In this document: piece after piece, positions 24,013 to 34,601 of the stretch
How the letters are laid out: every line of letters begins with the position of its first letter
How positions within the stretch are numbered: position 1 is the stretch's first letter
DNA from: Bidens hawaiensis
Lineage: Eukaryota > Streptophyta > Magnoliopsida > Asterales > Asteraceae
Assembly (NCBI GenBank): GCA_021521415.1
Contig: JAIQDT010005480.1
Location: 124,001-188,000 of the forward strand
Direction: 5' to 3'
DNA: 64,000 nt
Position numbers and translations under genes: made by a program
Notes under the pieces: model-generated
The model's input: only the letters and a program-made list of their open reading frames with translations
What the model was told of the DNA's origin: nothing
The model's database searches: none

Positions 24013-25234
24013 TGATCGATGTCGAAAGGTCAATCAAAAACATTTATAAAATACCTTTACTAGCTAGGGCAAGTAAAGTATCGAATCCACAAGGAATCAG
24101 TGGAGTGCTAATCAAGTTTAATACTTTTTAATTAATTATTCTAGGATGGACAAACGATGTCAAGCAGTTTATAAATTGATTTGGTTGTAAGTCAATTAGA
24201 GAAAATAGTAACAGACTTCAGGTTCAGGTAATGCAATGAACTGACCGAACAAAACTTACACCAATTGGGGAATTACATAAACATAATTCTTTCATTATAA
24301 TAGGAAAATAATTACTAGACACAATAGTTTGGTTATGATGATTCACAGAACTTAATTCAAAGAATTGACACAACTGAACACGGTCTATCTAACTACCAGT
24401 TCGTTAATATGAAACCTAACATATATCAACGATTAATGGTAAACAACTCATTGACGATAAGAACTAAATCCTAAGTGTTGATGAACACAAACCAAATAAT
24501 TGATGATAAATGTAATCATAGAAAACACTGTTTAGCCGATTCAAACAAACATAAAGGTTCAATCAAACAAAAGATTAATCAAAACTAAATCCCAATATTG
24601 GTAACAATCATAAAATAATCAGTTCATATGCAAACCCTACACCTGAAGCAGTCACGAATGATTTAGCCTTGCCTCTGCATCACGATTGACTCGAGTATGG
24701 ATTGGAAGGATGAAACCATGGATGGTTTTGGTAATTGAGAGGTGTTATGATGGTGTAAGATGGCCTCCAAGAAGTCAAAAACGGCTGGAATGATCCCTTC
24801 ACGATTTAGGGTTTTATGCTTTATATAGAAGCTGGGCCCATGCTTTAAATATGAATTTCGCATATCAGTATAAGCTACTCTGACCCCTTGCGTAGCTTAC
24901 TCTGGTTGGAAATCCCTTACTCGAATCTGACTGCCTTACTCTGAGTCAATTTTGGCATCCAGAGTAGGTTACTCTGATTCCGGAGTAGCTTACTCTGGGA
25001 GCTGAATTTCAACCAACTTGTTTCTTTTCATTTCCAACACTTGTGTAATGGCTACGATCTTCCTGAGACTTCAAATCATGCTCGTAAATGTCTTCAAATA
25101 GTATCTTTTAAGCTCCGTTAAGCACCACACACCTGTAAACATAAAACCTATCAAAGTATTTGTGTTCGATACATATAAAGAAGTAAAACACACAATATAA
25201 AACACTTAATGCACAAACTTTTACCCACACATCA
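24013..25234 (-). mobile_element. Solo LTR, Athila-like, TSD ATGGA
   Basis: Boundaries are TGATCGATGTCG and CCCACACATCA; in the sense orientation it would begin TGATGTGTGGG, like the LTRs of elements A and B. The 5-bp TSD ATGGA is perfect (24008-24012 and 25235-25239). The segment AGTAAAGTATCGAATCCACA is widespread in plant LTRs. The length is 1222 bp with no internal domain. Within it, near 24870-24995, AGCTTACTCTG is repeated four to five times. Confidence 0.85.
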
Positions 25235-25309
25235 ATGGAGCCCTTCCAATCATTATTTTATTATTAACTTATACTATTTTTTTTAATAAAATATAAGAAA
25301 AACAAATAA

Positions 25310-26473
25310 GACAAAATGAGAAAACTAGTCCTTTATGTTTGCACGTTTTTTCAATGGTAGTCCTTTGGCAAACTTAATAACATAAATCATCCTTTACGGT
25401 TAAATTTTCTCTCACGGTATGTCCTTTGGCCCTAACCCAGTTAACTTTTCTCGTTAAAACCAATCACGTGCAAAACACATGAGGGTCAATTCGTCTTTTT
25501 ACTCTTTGAGGGACTATTTGTGTTTATAACTTAAACTTTGAGATAAAAATACAAATATTTAAAGATTAATCTTGTCCTCTCTTTCTCTCTCTCTTCCTCT
25601 CTAACCTGCACTCTCTCCCTCTCGAGACCACTGCAACCACCATCACCAACTCCAGTCACCACCATCCCTTCTCTCTAAACCATCTCCGACCACCATATAT
25701 CTGCAACCACCCACTTGCCACAACTATCAACACCATCGTTCACCAACACACCTTCACCATCACCGCCCTCGCCTACCAATCTCTCCACCGTTGTCAACAT
25801 CACCCTCCACCACCGTTCTCGCAGCCATTTGCTCCGACACTCACACCTTCCCGTGAGTGAACTTCTTCGTCAGTCAATTCCACCATTTATTATTTGGTTT
25901 CAGATCTGATCGAAAACCCCCAAATCTTGCATCAATAAAACCCTAAAATCATGTTCCGATTGAGATTATATACGCAGTGATACACACTTATAATTACAAC
26001 GAGAATCAATGCTGACACCTATATAACTGATTGATTTGTGGGATGAATCATATATCGAAACTGAAATCGGGTTTGGATATGAAATCATTGTTAATGAGTT
26101 TAGATTCATCGGAAACTGTTTATGCGAAGAAACTGAAAACGAAAACAGATCTACTGAAAATTTTGCGTTCATCGTTGGCGACGCCAGTAGCAGGTTTGAG
26201 TGTGTGAGGGGTGGGGGGGGGGGGGGGGGGACGGGCATTTGTGGTTGTCTGGTCAGGATTGGTGGTGAAGGTTGGCTAGACTGTCAGGGAAACATATATG
26301 TAAAATTACCAAACTACGCTCATGTGCTTGCACATGACTAGATTTAACGAACAAAACTAACTGGGTTAGTGCCAAAGGACGTAATGCGATAGACTTTTTA
26401 AATGTAAATGATGATTTATGTTATTAAGACCATTGAAAAACGTGCAAACATAAAATAGTTTTCCCATTTTGTC
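25310..26473. mobile_element. MULE-type non-autonomous element 2
   Basis: Terminal repeats begin GACAAAATGAGAAAACTA on the left and GACAAAATGGGAAAACTA on the right (complement). They extend about 170 bp with gaps and include GTTTGCACGTTTTT, CCTTTGG and CTAACCCAGTTA. Flanking 9-mers are AACAAATAA and GACAAATAA (8/9). The interior is CT- and CACCACC-rich on the left and GGTGG-rich on the right, with an 18-nt G run at 26213-26230. No transposase. Confidence 0.8.
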
Positions 26474-27006
26474 GACAAATAAATCATCCACCAATTAATT
26501 ACTGCCAAACTTCTCAAACATAAAACACTACCCACCATCAAAGAGCTTTCACCAAACCTTTCCCATCAGTCGCTTTATGAGAAGCGCTCCCCACCATCAA
26601 AGAGCTCAAAGTGCCCCGGAGGTTGTGTTCTCATACACTGGGGCTTTTGGGTGGGCAAAACTCCCCTACACCCGGTCTGATGTCACAATTTTTTACCGCT
26701 TATACACCAAGTTTCCACCACTTTACTAACATGAAATTCCGTCAGAACTTTCTCCACGTTAATAACACAAATTTTGAGCATATGCGAATGGATGCAACCA
26801 TAACCACCATAAACACACATAAAGCAATGACGAAACTAAACAAACAAACCATGTATCCAAATTTAGTAACCTTAACATGCTTTATATGAAAAGTACACCA
26901 ACAACAATCACTAAATGAAGAAAAAAAACAGTTAAAACTGTTACTCAAAAGACAGGATCATAATATAGGTATAATTCAGTCAGCACCAAGAAACTTGTTT
27001 ATCAAT
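26474..27006. other. 3' flank of the phosphofructokinase copy
   Basis: Contains a small direct repeat (CACCATCAAAGAGCT at about 26534 and 26592). No gene; part may be the old 3'UTR of the minus-strand gene. Confidence 0.45.
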
Positions 27007-27899
27007 TTAATCCCTCTGGAAATCAGGTTGTGAAGTGATGGATCTAACCCAAGCCCATTTGATTCTTGGTGTCCGCAATCTCGCCCATCGGAATATACGC
27101 ATAGTTTCCATTAACCGGGCCCGCTACAAACCCGGTGTACCCAGCCATGACACCATGAACCGCCGAGTGCGCCAGAAGCGTACAATAAAGATTATCAGTC
27201 GCGTTAGCCGTAACCGCACGGATCATATATGTAGGATCAATATACTTAACCGTAAACAACTCACCCTCATGATCTGCACTCCACCACTTCTTCAGCTCAG
27301 ATTTCAACCACACCCCAACATCCAAAAACACGGGATTCCCGGATTCATCTCTCTCTTGTTTCTGCTCATCGGTTCGTGGAATAATATCTTGACCGGCCCC
27401 TTCAGCTACCACAATAACAGCATGACCGTGCTGTTTTAAACGGTCATCAAGGAACTCAAAGAGTCCGCCTTTACCGTGAAGGTAAAATGAATTCTCGGGT
27501 ATTAAACAGCAGTCGACGTCTCGGCTGCTTAGGGTTGCGTGAAGGGCAATGTGGCCCGTGCTTCGGCCCATAAGTTTGACCAGGCCTATGCCATTGGGCG
27601 CACTCTCGGCCTCCACATGGGCTGCACTAATTGCTTGCTGGGCCTTCTCCACGACTGTTTGAAACCCGAATGATCGGTAGATGATTCCCACATCGTTATC
27701 GACAGTTTTGGGGATTGCGGCAACGCCGACGTATAGCTTTCGACGCTGGATTTCGTTGAATATCTTTACTGCTCCCCTTAGAGTTCCGTCTCCCCCAATT
27801 ATGTAAACCTGCATATATTATAATTTACTTGCTGAAATATTAAGCAAAATAAAGCTTCTACATACCAATGCAGAAAGTAACAGAAAATAAATTAAGTTT

Positions 27900-28020
27900 G
27901 GACAAGCTCGAGCCTTAAAGAGCTCGTAAGGCGCTAGTTGAGATTGGCTCGCTAAAACTCGATTCGAGCCAATTTTAAACGAGCTCGAGCCTCGACCCGA
28001 GCTGTTATTGAGGCCCATTC
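27900..28020. repeat. GAGCTCGAGCC-type dispersed repeat in the PFK intron
   Basis: Repeated CGAGCC/GGCTCG and GAGCTCG motifs in both orientations, ending at GAGGCCCATTCTCG. Probably a small mobile-element remnant; no clean ends. Confidence 0.45.
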
Positions 28021-28040
28021 TCGTTTCACCTCGTGAGTGT

Positions 28041-28340
28041 AAACAAGTCTTTGTTTGTATAATGTTTTTAATATATTAGTTAAATATTTATAATAAAACT
28101 ATTATATCATATATAAACCTATGCTAAAGATAATTAAATTCTATATGAAAATTTCTTATAAATAAATTTAAATCCTTAATAAACAAGTCTTTGTTTGTAT
28201 GATGTTTTTAATATATTAGTTAGATATTTATAATAACATTATTCAAATATCATATATAAACATATGCTAAAGATAACTAAATAATATGTATTATGTTATT
28301 TATGAAAATTTCTTATAAATAAAACAAATCCTTAATAACT
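28041..28340. repeat. 140-bp tandem duplication in the PFK intron
   Basis: Copies start with AACAAGTCTTTGTTTGTAT at 28042 and 28182 and share TTTTTAATATATTAGTTA and AATTTCTTATAAATAAA. The second has a short ATGTATTATGTTA expansion. Confidence 0.85.
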
Positions 28341-29436
28341 CATAAGTCGTATTTAATTTATAGAATCATCAATTAATTTGATTACAAGTTTTATGTTGAA
28401 CACAAAACAACGCAGAAAATTGTAACTGAAGTAGTTAGTTTTTGGATATAGGGGTCCAAATTGCTACATTGATGACTCATATCCGCTACCGCTACCTTAG
28501 ACCATTTCTAGTATGAGTGGCAAAACGGGCAGGCGGGTCGGTAACAAGGTCAAATTGGGTTCGGGAGATTAGACAAGCTATTTCCAACTATAGACCAAAT
28601 GAAGCAAATATACTAATTACTAAATGATCAAAACTATTTAAACATATATATTTGATCAAAACAAACATAAACCAATAATCATTCAAAAAAATAACCTGAT
28701 TATATCCACGATGTTCAATAGCATTAACAATCTTGTCAAGATCAAAACCACCTCTAGAGGTCTCAAGCACAGTCCCTCCTCTCTTATGCCAATTATCAAC
28801 CATTTCCACATCAAGCCGAAGCGGCTCCATCAAATAAAACCACCGGTACCCGGCCTTAATCCCGAATATCTCCCGAACCCCAACCGGGACACAACCCCCC
28901 GCAAGTGACGATAGCGGCCCGAACGTTTCGGGGTCCTGCTCGGTGGTAGGCTGCATGAGGGGAGGGGAGGTTGTAGATGGTTCTGCGGATGATGACGTCG
29001 GATTCGGAGAGGTAGAACTCGTTGGACGGGCGGAAGAAGTGGTTGTGTTCCAGAGGAGTGGTGTGTGGTTTGAGGTTAAGGTGGTCGGTTAAGTGAGGGA
29101 GTGGTACAAGGTTGAGGTTTTGAAGGTGGTGGCTGTTGTTGTGGGGTTGTGGTGGGGTGTTCATGGTGGTTGACGGTGGTCGGAGGATGAAGAGGTTTGA
29201 TGGAATTAATGAAGGAGTAAGAGATCGAGTGGTGGCTGAAATGGGTGATGTGTCCATGGTTACACGTGGTGTTATGCACGTGGATAGATAGATACGTGGC
29301 GTAACCAGAGTGTGACAGTCGTCACTGGTGTTCTTACTTCTTAAATCATCAAAATGTTATTTCACATTTAGTTTCATGTTTGTTAAAAACTTGATAGATT
29401 AAGTTGATGTTATTGACGGTTATACTTTTACTCATC

Positions 29437-30010
29437 AAACCGTGTGGTGTGACCGCGAGTAGAGGTGAATTTAATCGGTTACGAAATCAGATACAAACAT
29501 CAAAAACTTTGTTAATGCTCAAACACAATAAATTAACATGAATCTATGATAGTTTGGTTGGTATCTGGGTTGATGCCGAAAGTAAGCCAAAACATAAATT
29601 CTTTCACACCTAAATACAACAATTTAACATATTTAAAAATAAAATAATCCGGACCAAAAAATACGTGATAAATAACTCACGTGTTGTGCTTGCGAACTTA
29701 CGCGAATTCAATCGAAATCGACGCTGTCGGAGTTAAATTGTACAAAGAAAACCATGTGTTGTGGTGGCAAACCGACACGAGTTCGGTCAGTATCGGGTTA
29801 CAACACCAAAACTAAAGTAATAAGTTAATTACGTCTACACTCATAATATAACAAAATAATGTATTTAAATAAGAAAGACTACTACGAAAACCAAATATAT
29901 ACGCATATTGTGGCCGCGAACTAATGCATATTCGTCTGGAATCAAAGAAAAAAAGAGTCGTGGCAATAAAAAATCATGTGTTGCGACCGCAAGCTGACAC
30001 GAATTAGATA
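29437..30010. repeat. Degenerate repeat with about 73-bp periodicity
   Basis: The motif TGTGTTGTGGTCGCGAAC followed by TGACACGAATTCGGTC recurs, diverged, at about 29437, 29678, 29751, 29899 and 29969. Spacings among the last four are 73, 148 and 70. No reading frame is conserved and the family is not recognised. Confidence 0.5.
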
Positions 30011-30179
30011 TTAAAATCCCACGTTTTACAATTTATAAAAATTAATAAAAGTAAAAAAGTCGGGCAACCACGTGAGACCACGTAGACCAATCACGCGGTT
30101 GCGTCGCCAAACTTCTCAGATAGAATTTTACCCGACGCGTTGAGCCGGGACAGGTTGGTAAAACCCGGGCGGTGACAAA

Positions 30180-30900
30180 ACTCAAACGTTTTCGGTCCTA
30201 AGCGTTGATATGGTGTCGATGCGAATTCAGTTACTTTCGGTTACATGCATTATTGTACCGGAACTAAAACAAAAAAATTATAAAAACTAAGGTGGACCAA
30301 TGGGGTGGTGTCGGTTGGTAACACTCGAGTGTTGGTAAACCCAATCGTTGTCAATACCGGGAGTTGATGAGGTGAGTCTAAGCAAATTAGGTTAATTTCC
30401 AACACGCTCGTTACAGTACCATAACTTAAACATTAAAAAACAAATAATCGACGTTCGATTAGTTTTCGTTATGTTCATTACGACGTCGATGCGTCTGTAA
30501 AACCTAGGCGCTGTTAAAATATAAACATTGTCGGTCCCGGGCATTCGTTGATGCGAATTTGGTCCGTTTCGGTTACATTTGTTATGGTACTGAAACTAAA
30601 ACAAAAGGGTATGTAATATTTAAGTGTTGTAGGTGCCAAGTGTTGCAGTGGTGAGTCTGTAACACCCTAGCGTTTTCAGTCTTGGGCGCTGCGATGACGA
30701 GTCGACGCAAATTCGGTTGATTTCGTTTATGTTCGTTATGGTACTGGAACTAAAACACAAAAGGTCGGTACGACCCAGGTGTTTATAAACCCGAGCGTTG
30801 TGATACCAAGCGTTGCGGCGATAAGTTGGTAAAACCCAAGCCTTTTCGATTCCGGGCGTTGCGGTGATATGTTGACACGGATAACCATGTCTTTATCAAA
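30180..30900. repeat. Degenerate tandem array, about 160-bp unit
   Basis: GTACTGGAACTAAAACA variants occur at about 30256, 30415, 30587 and 30743, each preceded by GCGAATTCGGTT..TTTCGGTTA and followed by GTAAAACCCRAGCGTT and a GGGCGTTG block. Related GGGCAA..CACGT and CGCCAAACTTCTCA phrases bracket the stretch at about 30062 and 30926. Confidence 0.6.
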
Positions 30901-30990
30901 TATAAAACAAAAAAAAAAACTACTTGGGCAATCTCACGTCGCCAAGTAGACCTATAATACCCTTACGGCCAAACTTCTCATTTATTCTAT

Positions 30991-31031
<41 letters not shown>
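30991..31031. repeat. (AAT)n microsatellite
   Basis: About 13 ATA/AAT units. Confidence 0.92.
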
Positions 31032-31037
<6 letters not shown>

Positions 31038-31635
31038 GTTAAAACACAACTTTTTAAGTTGAAGTTAGAAAGATAGGTTTACCTCTCAACGCATTTAGTC
31101 TGTTGTGGGACTTTGAAAGGTCTACCATACACATATAACTCAATTTACTTGAGTTTCGAATGTTGAAAATGGTGTTCTTCTTTGTTGGAGTCAAACTAAG
31201 ACCCTAAGATGCTCTCATATAATTGATAATTCTTGTCACCTGCATGATTCAAATCTAGTACAGGGCCGGCCCTATATTTAATCTAGGTAAAGCTAGGGTT
31301 TTAGGCCTATAACGAAATAAGGCATCCGTTTAAAAATTTGTTTACTTATATATTAAACAAACAGATGTTAATAAGTGAAAAATTGGTTTATTCACCAATT
31401 CCGTGTGTTGCACCAGTGGTTTCCACTCGTGGTTTCCACTCCGTATGTACGTTTGCAACCCGAGTTCGAAACTCAAATGTTGTATATATGTTGATTTGGT
31501 TCTCATTTCCTTCCCCCGATACTCAAATGTTGTATATTTTTTTATTTGGTTATCATTTTCTTCCATACTATTTGATTATCTTATGAGTAATGAGTGGCCT
31601 ATATTTGCTAAATTAATCACAACTTGTTTTTTTTC

Positions 31636-33005
31636 GACAGAATTACAAATTTTGTCCTTTAAAATATGACGAATTACGGTTCGTGTCATTTTCTAAGTTT
31701 CCTTGCAGGCGGTGTACTTTAAACTTTTTTTTTCTACACGTTATGTCCTTTACGCTAACTGGGTTAGAAAAACACAGTTAAATGCCCTCACGTGAGGCGC
31801 ATGTGAGGGCATTTTTGTCTTTTCACCTATACCTGCAACTTCTTCTTCCTCTTTCTTCTTCATTTTTGCAGATCTCAATTAATAAGATATAATCATGGAG
31901 TCCTACAGTAACAAACAGTGGCAGCTTTCAATCTAGCGGCATAGGAGCAGTAACAGTCCGACCGTTCATCACCGGCACATCGCCGTCCACCGTCACCATC
32001 TCTGTCGCACAATCGGACAACCACACCACACCACTGAACAACCACAATCACACCATCGCACTTAGGATATGAAATTAGGGTTTCCGGCAGACATCTCCAC
32101 GCCATTAAGATCTGGAAAACAAAACCCTAATCGAGCCATGGCGGCGCCTGAACCCTACCCTTTGTGCCGCCGGAGCCATTTCGGCACCTAAATCTTGACC
32201 TTCGTTTCTGCCTAAGCCATGACGGTGGTTCCTTCACTCATTCTTCCGCTGGTCCGATTGGACTTGGAACCGCTTTCAGATACTACAATAACCAGAATCG
32301 CTGGCAAAAACGGCTTCTCAGGGTTGCCGGAAAACGAGAGGGTTTGTACCCTTTCATGTCGCCATGAACCAGTAGATGATGCTACGGTTGTCGGGTTGTC
32401 GGGGAGAGAAAGAGAGAGAGAAATGGTGGATGGGTCAACTTTGGTGGTGGGCTATACGGCGGTGGCTGCGTTGGTGTCTTGCCGTAGATGATGCTACGGT
32501 GGCAGTGGACAAACTCAAAGGGGAGATAATCTGTTGCAAAATATGATAAGGAATAGATGAATAGGTACGATTTGCGATAACTGAATGGGGTTGAGATAAT
32601 CCATTTCAAGGTGAGCTGGGATTTTGAAATTGGGGTTGAGATAATCAGTAACAAATATGGTGAGTGGTGGTGATTGAGAAGAAAGAATGGTTTGAGATTG
32701 GATGGTTGTGGTTTTTTGTTGGTGGTGGTGGTGGTGTTCATGGCTGTTGGTGGTGGATGGAAAGGGAGATTAAAGAAACATAGGGAAAGAGGAAGAAGAA
32801 GTTGCAGGTACAGGTGAAAAGACAAAAATGCCCTCACATGCGCCTCACGTGAGGGCATTTAACTGAGTTTTTCTAACCCAGTTAGCGTAAAGGACATAAC
32901 GTGTAGAAAAAAAAAAGTTTAAAGTACACCACCTGCAAGGAAACTTAGAAAAGGACACGAACCGTAATTCGTCTTATTTTAAAGGACAAAATTTGTAATT
33001 CTGTC
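31636..33005. mobile_element. MULE-type non-autonomous element 3, perfect 9-bp TSD
   Basis: TIRs of about 220 bp start GACAGAATTACAAATTTTGT on both sides (right end complement) and contain TTCGTGTC, TAAGTTTCCTTGCAGG, CTAACTGGGTTAG and GAGGGCATTT blocks. The TSD TTTTTTTTC is perfect (31627-31635 and 33006-33014) but of low complexity. GTCCTTT and the CTAACCCAGTTA block are shared with element 2. The interior is GCCGG/GGTGG-rich and gene-like without a known domain. It sits inside the hAT element, so it arrived later. Confidence 0.87.
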
Positions 33006-33060
33006 TTTTTTTTCTTAAAAGAATCAGAATTTACTAATTTTATATTCGAAACATCACGAT

Positions 33061-33326
33061 CACTTGCTAAATAAAAATATAAATATTTAAGTTGATATAT
33101 AACTCCAGATAAGAAAAAAATGTAAATTTTATATATAAAACACAACAAAAAATCAAATACTATAATTTTATAATTTCATCTCTTTCTAACTCTCACTTGC
33201 TAAATAAAAATATAAATATTTAAGTTGATATAGAACTCCAGATAAGAAAAAAATGTAAATTTTATATATGAAACACAACAAAAAAATCAAATACTATAAT
33301 TTTTTAATTTCATGTCTTTCTAACTC
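33061..33326. repeat. 133-bp tandem duplication
   Basis: Copies begin CACTTGCTAAATAAAAATA at 33061 and 33194 and stay nearly identical through AACTCCAGATAAG and TTTCATCTCTTTCTAACTCT. High identity suggests a recent event inside the hAT element. Confidence 0.9.
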
Positions 33327-33724
33327 TCATCAAGTAAACTGTTAGTAAGACTAATTTATGATTAACTTACTAATCAAAATACATTCTCTAATTTATCTTA
33401 CAAATTTACAATCAGTTATCGGTGTTCACTCAAAATAACACCTTTGATTTACGTTGATTTGCTAATAATACACGTGACTTAGGTTTTTTGTTATATGACT
33501 TCATTACTATTATGAGATGTAATTCTATGAAGTTGGTAGCTATGAATACATAACAAGAAGATACTTCACATGTAAATAATACATTTGTTCTAAAAAAGCT
33601 TATTATTGTCGGTCTAAAACCTGAAAATTAGTAGCGTTTTGTAACAACAGATTTTGAAAGAGGCCTCGAGTTTTTCTTTTTTGCTTTAGGCCTCCGAAAA
33701 GATTGGGCCGCCACTGATCCAGTA

Positions 33725-34601
33725 CATCTTCATTGTCTCACATTTGACCCAACCAACATTTATCGACTGAGTCTATGATGATCTGCCTCGACCCATTTAA
33801 TACTTTTAAAAAAAGTTAATATTAAAAGTAACATTTAGAAAAAAAATTAAGCAATTAATTAATTTTTATTTTGAACTCCTCATTTCTAATAAATTTATTT
33901 TAATAGCTCCCTAGTCTATTAATTCTCCGATCGATTTAATGCGGCTCCTTTAAGAGTGGGCTAAACGTACCTTCTTATATGTTGAATGCATCCAAAAAAT
34001 ATTATATGATAGATTTTGTAGGGCTAAAAGGACACATTCAATAAAAAGCCATACATTATTATTGCATTCAGCACAAACCCAATATTAATCATCAGTTGCC
34101 AACCTTGCCCATGAATGTTGTGAGTGCGCTTGTCAAGTTTAATAACATGATAACAAACAACCCTAATGGACATATATTGTGTTAGAAATCAATAATACAC
34201 ATCATTTTTCTCATTTTAATAAACCACCAGGCTCTAAGCTTGGAGGCTAGAGTTGATCAAACAAACAAATATATCAACCCTATGCAACAAAAATTCCTAC
34301 TCGTTACGCCACTCTATTCGATCCCAAATAATTTCTCTAGTAACACTTTAAACTATAATATCAACTTCTTAAACTATGGCATCAACTTATGATGGTAAAA
34401 CTTGATCGACATGTTTCGACTTTGAAGTTACTCGTCTATGTAACTTGATATTCTTTAGTGTTGGTAAATGTCTGGCTTCTCTATCTTTTAGAAAGGCTGA
34501 AAACATGAACAAACCAACCAACACCACTATTAACAATCAAAGAATATATCCTAATTTCTACTTATTGACGCGGTTTACATCCTCTCCTCTGATCCGTCTA
34601 C
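33725..34601. other. Intergenic stretch downstream of the galacturonosyltransferase copy
   Basis: AT-rich with no recognised gene or repeat boundary. The part near 34440-34601 could be the old 3'UTR of the minus-strand gene. Confidence 0.5.

Larger units (their letters stand above)
27007..29257 (-). pseudogene. PFK: ATP-dependent 6-phosphofructokinase-like gene with three deletions
   Basis: Exon 1 is 28696-29257 and exon 2 is 27007-27808. The 887-bp intron has consensus GTTATT and TGCAG ends, in phase 0 before VYIIGGDGT. The enzyme phosphorylates fructose-6-phosphate in glycolysis. Retained family motifs: [100 protein letters not shown]. Three lesions stand out. About eight residues are missing in frame between AGPR and VRAAIVT. 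After GGLCPG the LN.VIR helix is missing (about 16-18 codons) and the frame shifts. Near the end, KNQ is followed out of frame by [13 protein letters not shown], so the original frame now stops at 27044 and the ancestral stop would be 27007-27009. Exon 1 is 562 nt, not a multiple of three, although its junction is phase 0. A 14-nt GT-AG stretch at the second lesion is too short to be an intron. Confidence 0.88.
31261..33716. mobile_element. hAT-type non-autonomous element with an inserted MULE
   Basis: Terminal inverted repeats are CAGGGCCGGCCC (left) and CAGTGGCGGCCC (right, complement), 10/12 identical, followed by GGCCT-rich subterminal sequence. Flanking 8-mers are ATCTAGTA (31253-31260) and ATCCAGTA (33717-33724), 7/8, the TSD length of hAT elements. 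Without the nested MULE and its TSD the element is about 1.08 kb with no transposase. It carries a 133-bp tandem duplication. Confidence 0.82.

Noticed and set aside
28877..28890. A tiny GT-AG intron rescuing the PFK frame
   Set aside because: 14 nt is far below any plant intron, and the missing LN.VIR residues would still be absent.
32382..32858. 158-codon open frame on the minus strand
   Set aside because: It lies across the interior and TIR of MULE-type element 3, is low-complexity (Pro/Thr/Leu), and has no domain.
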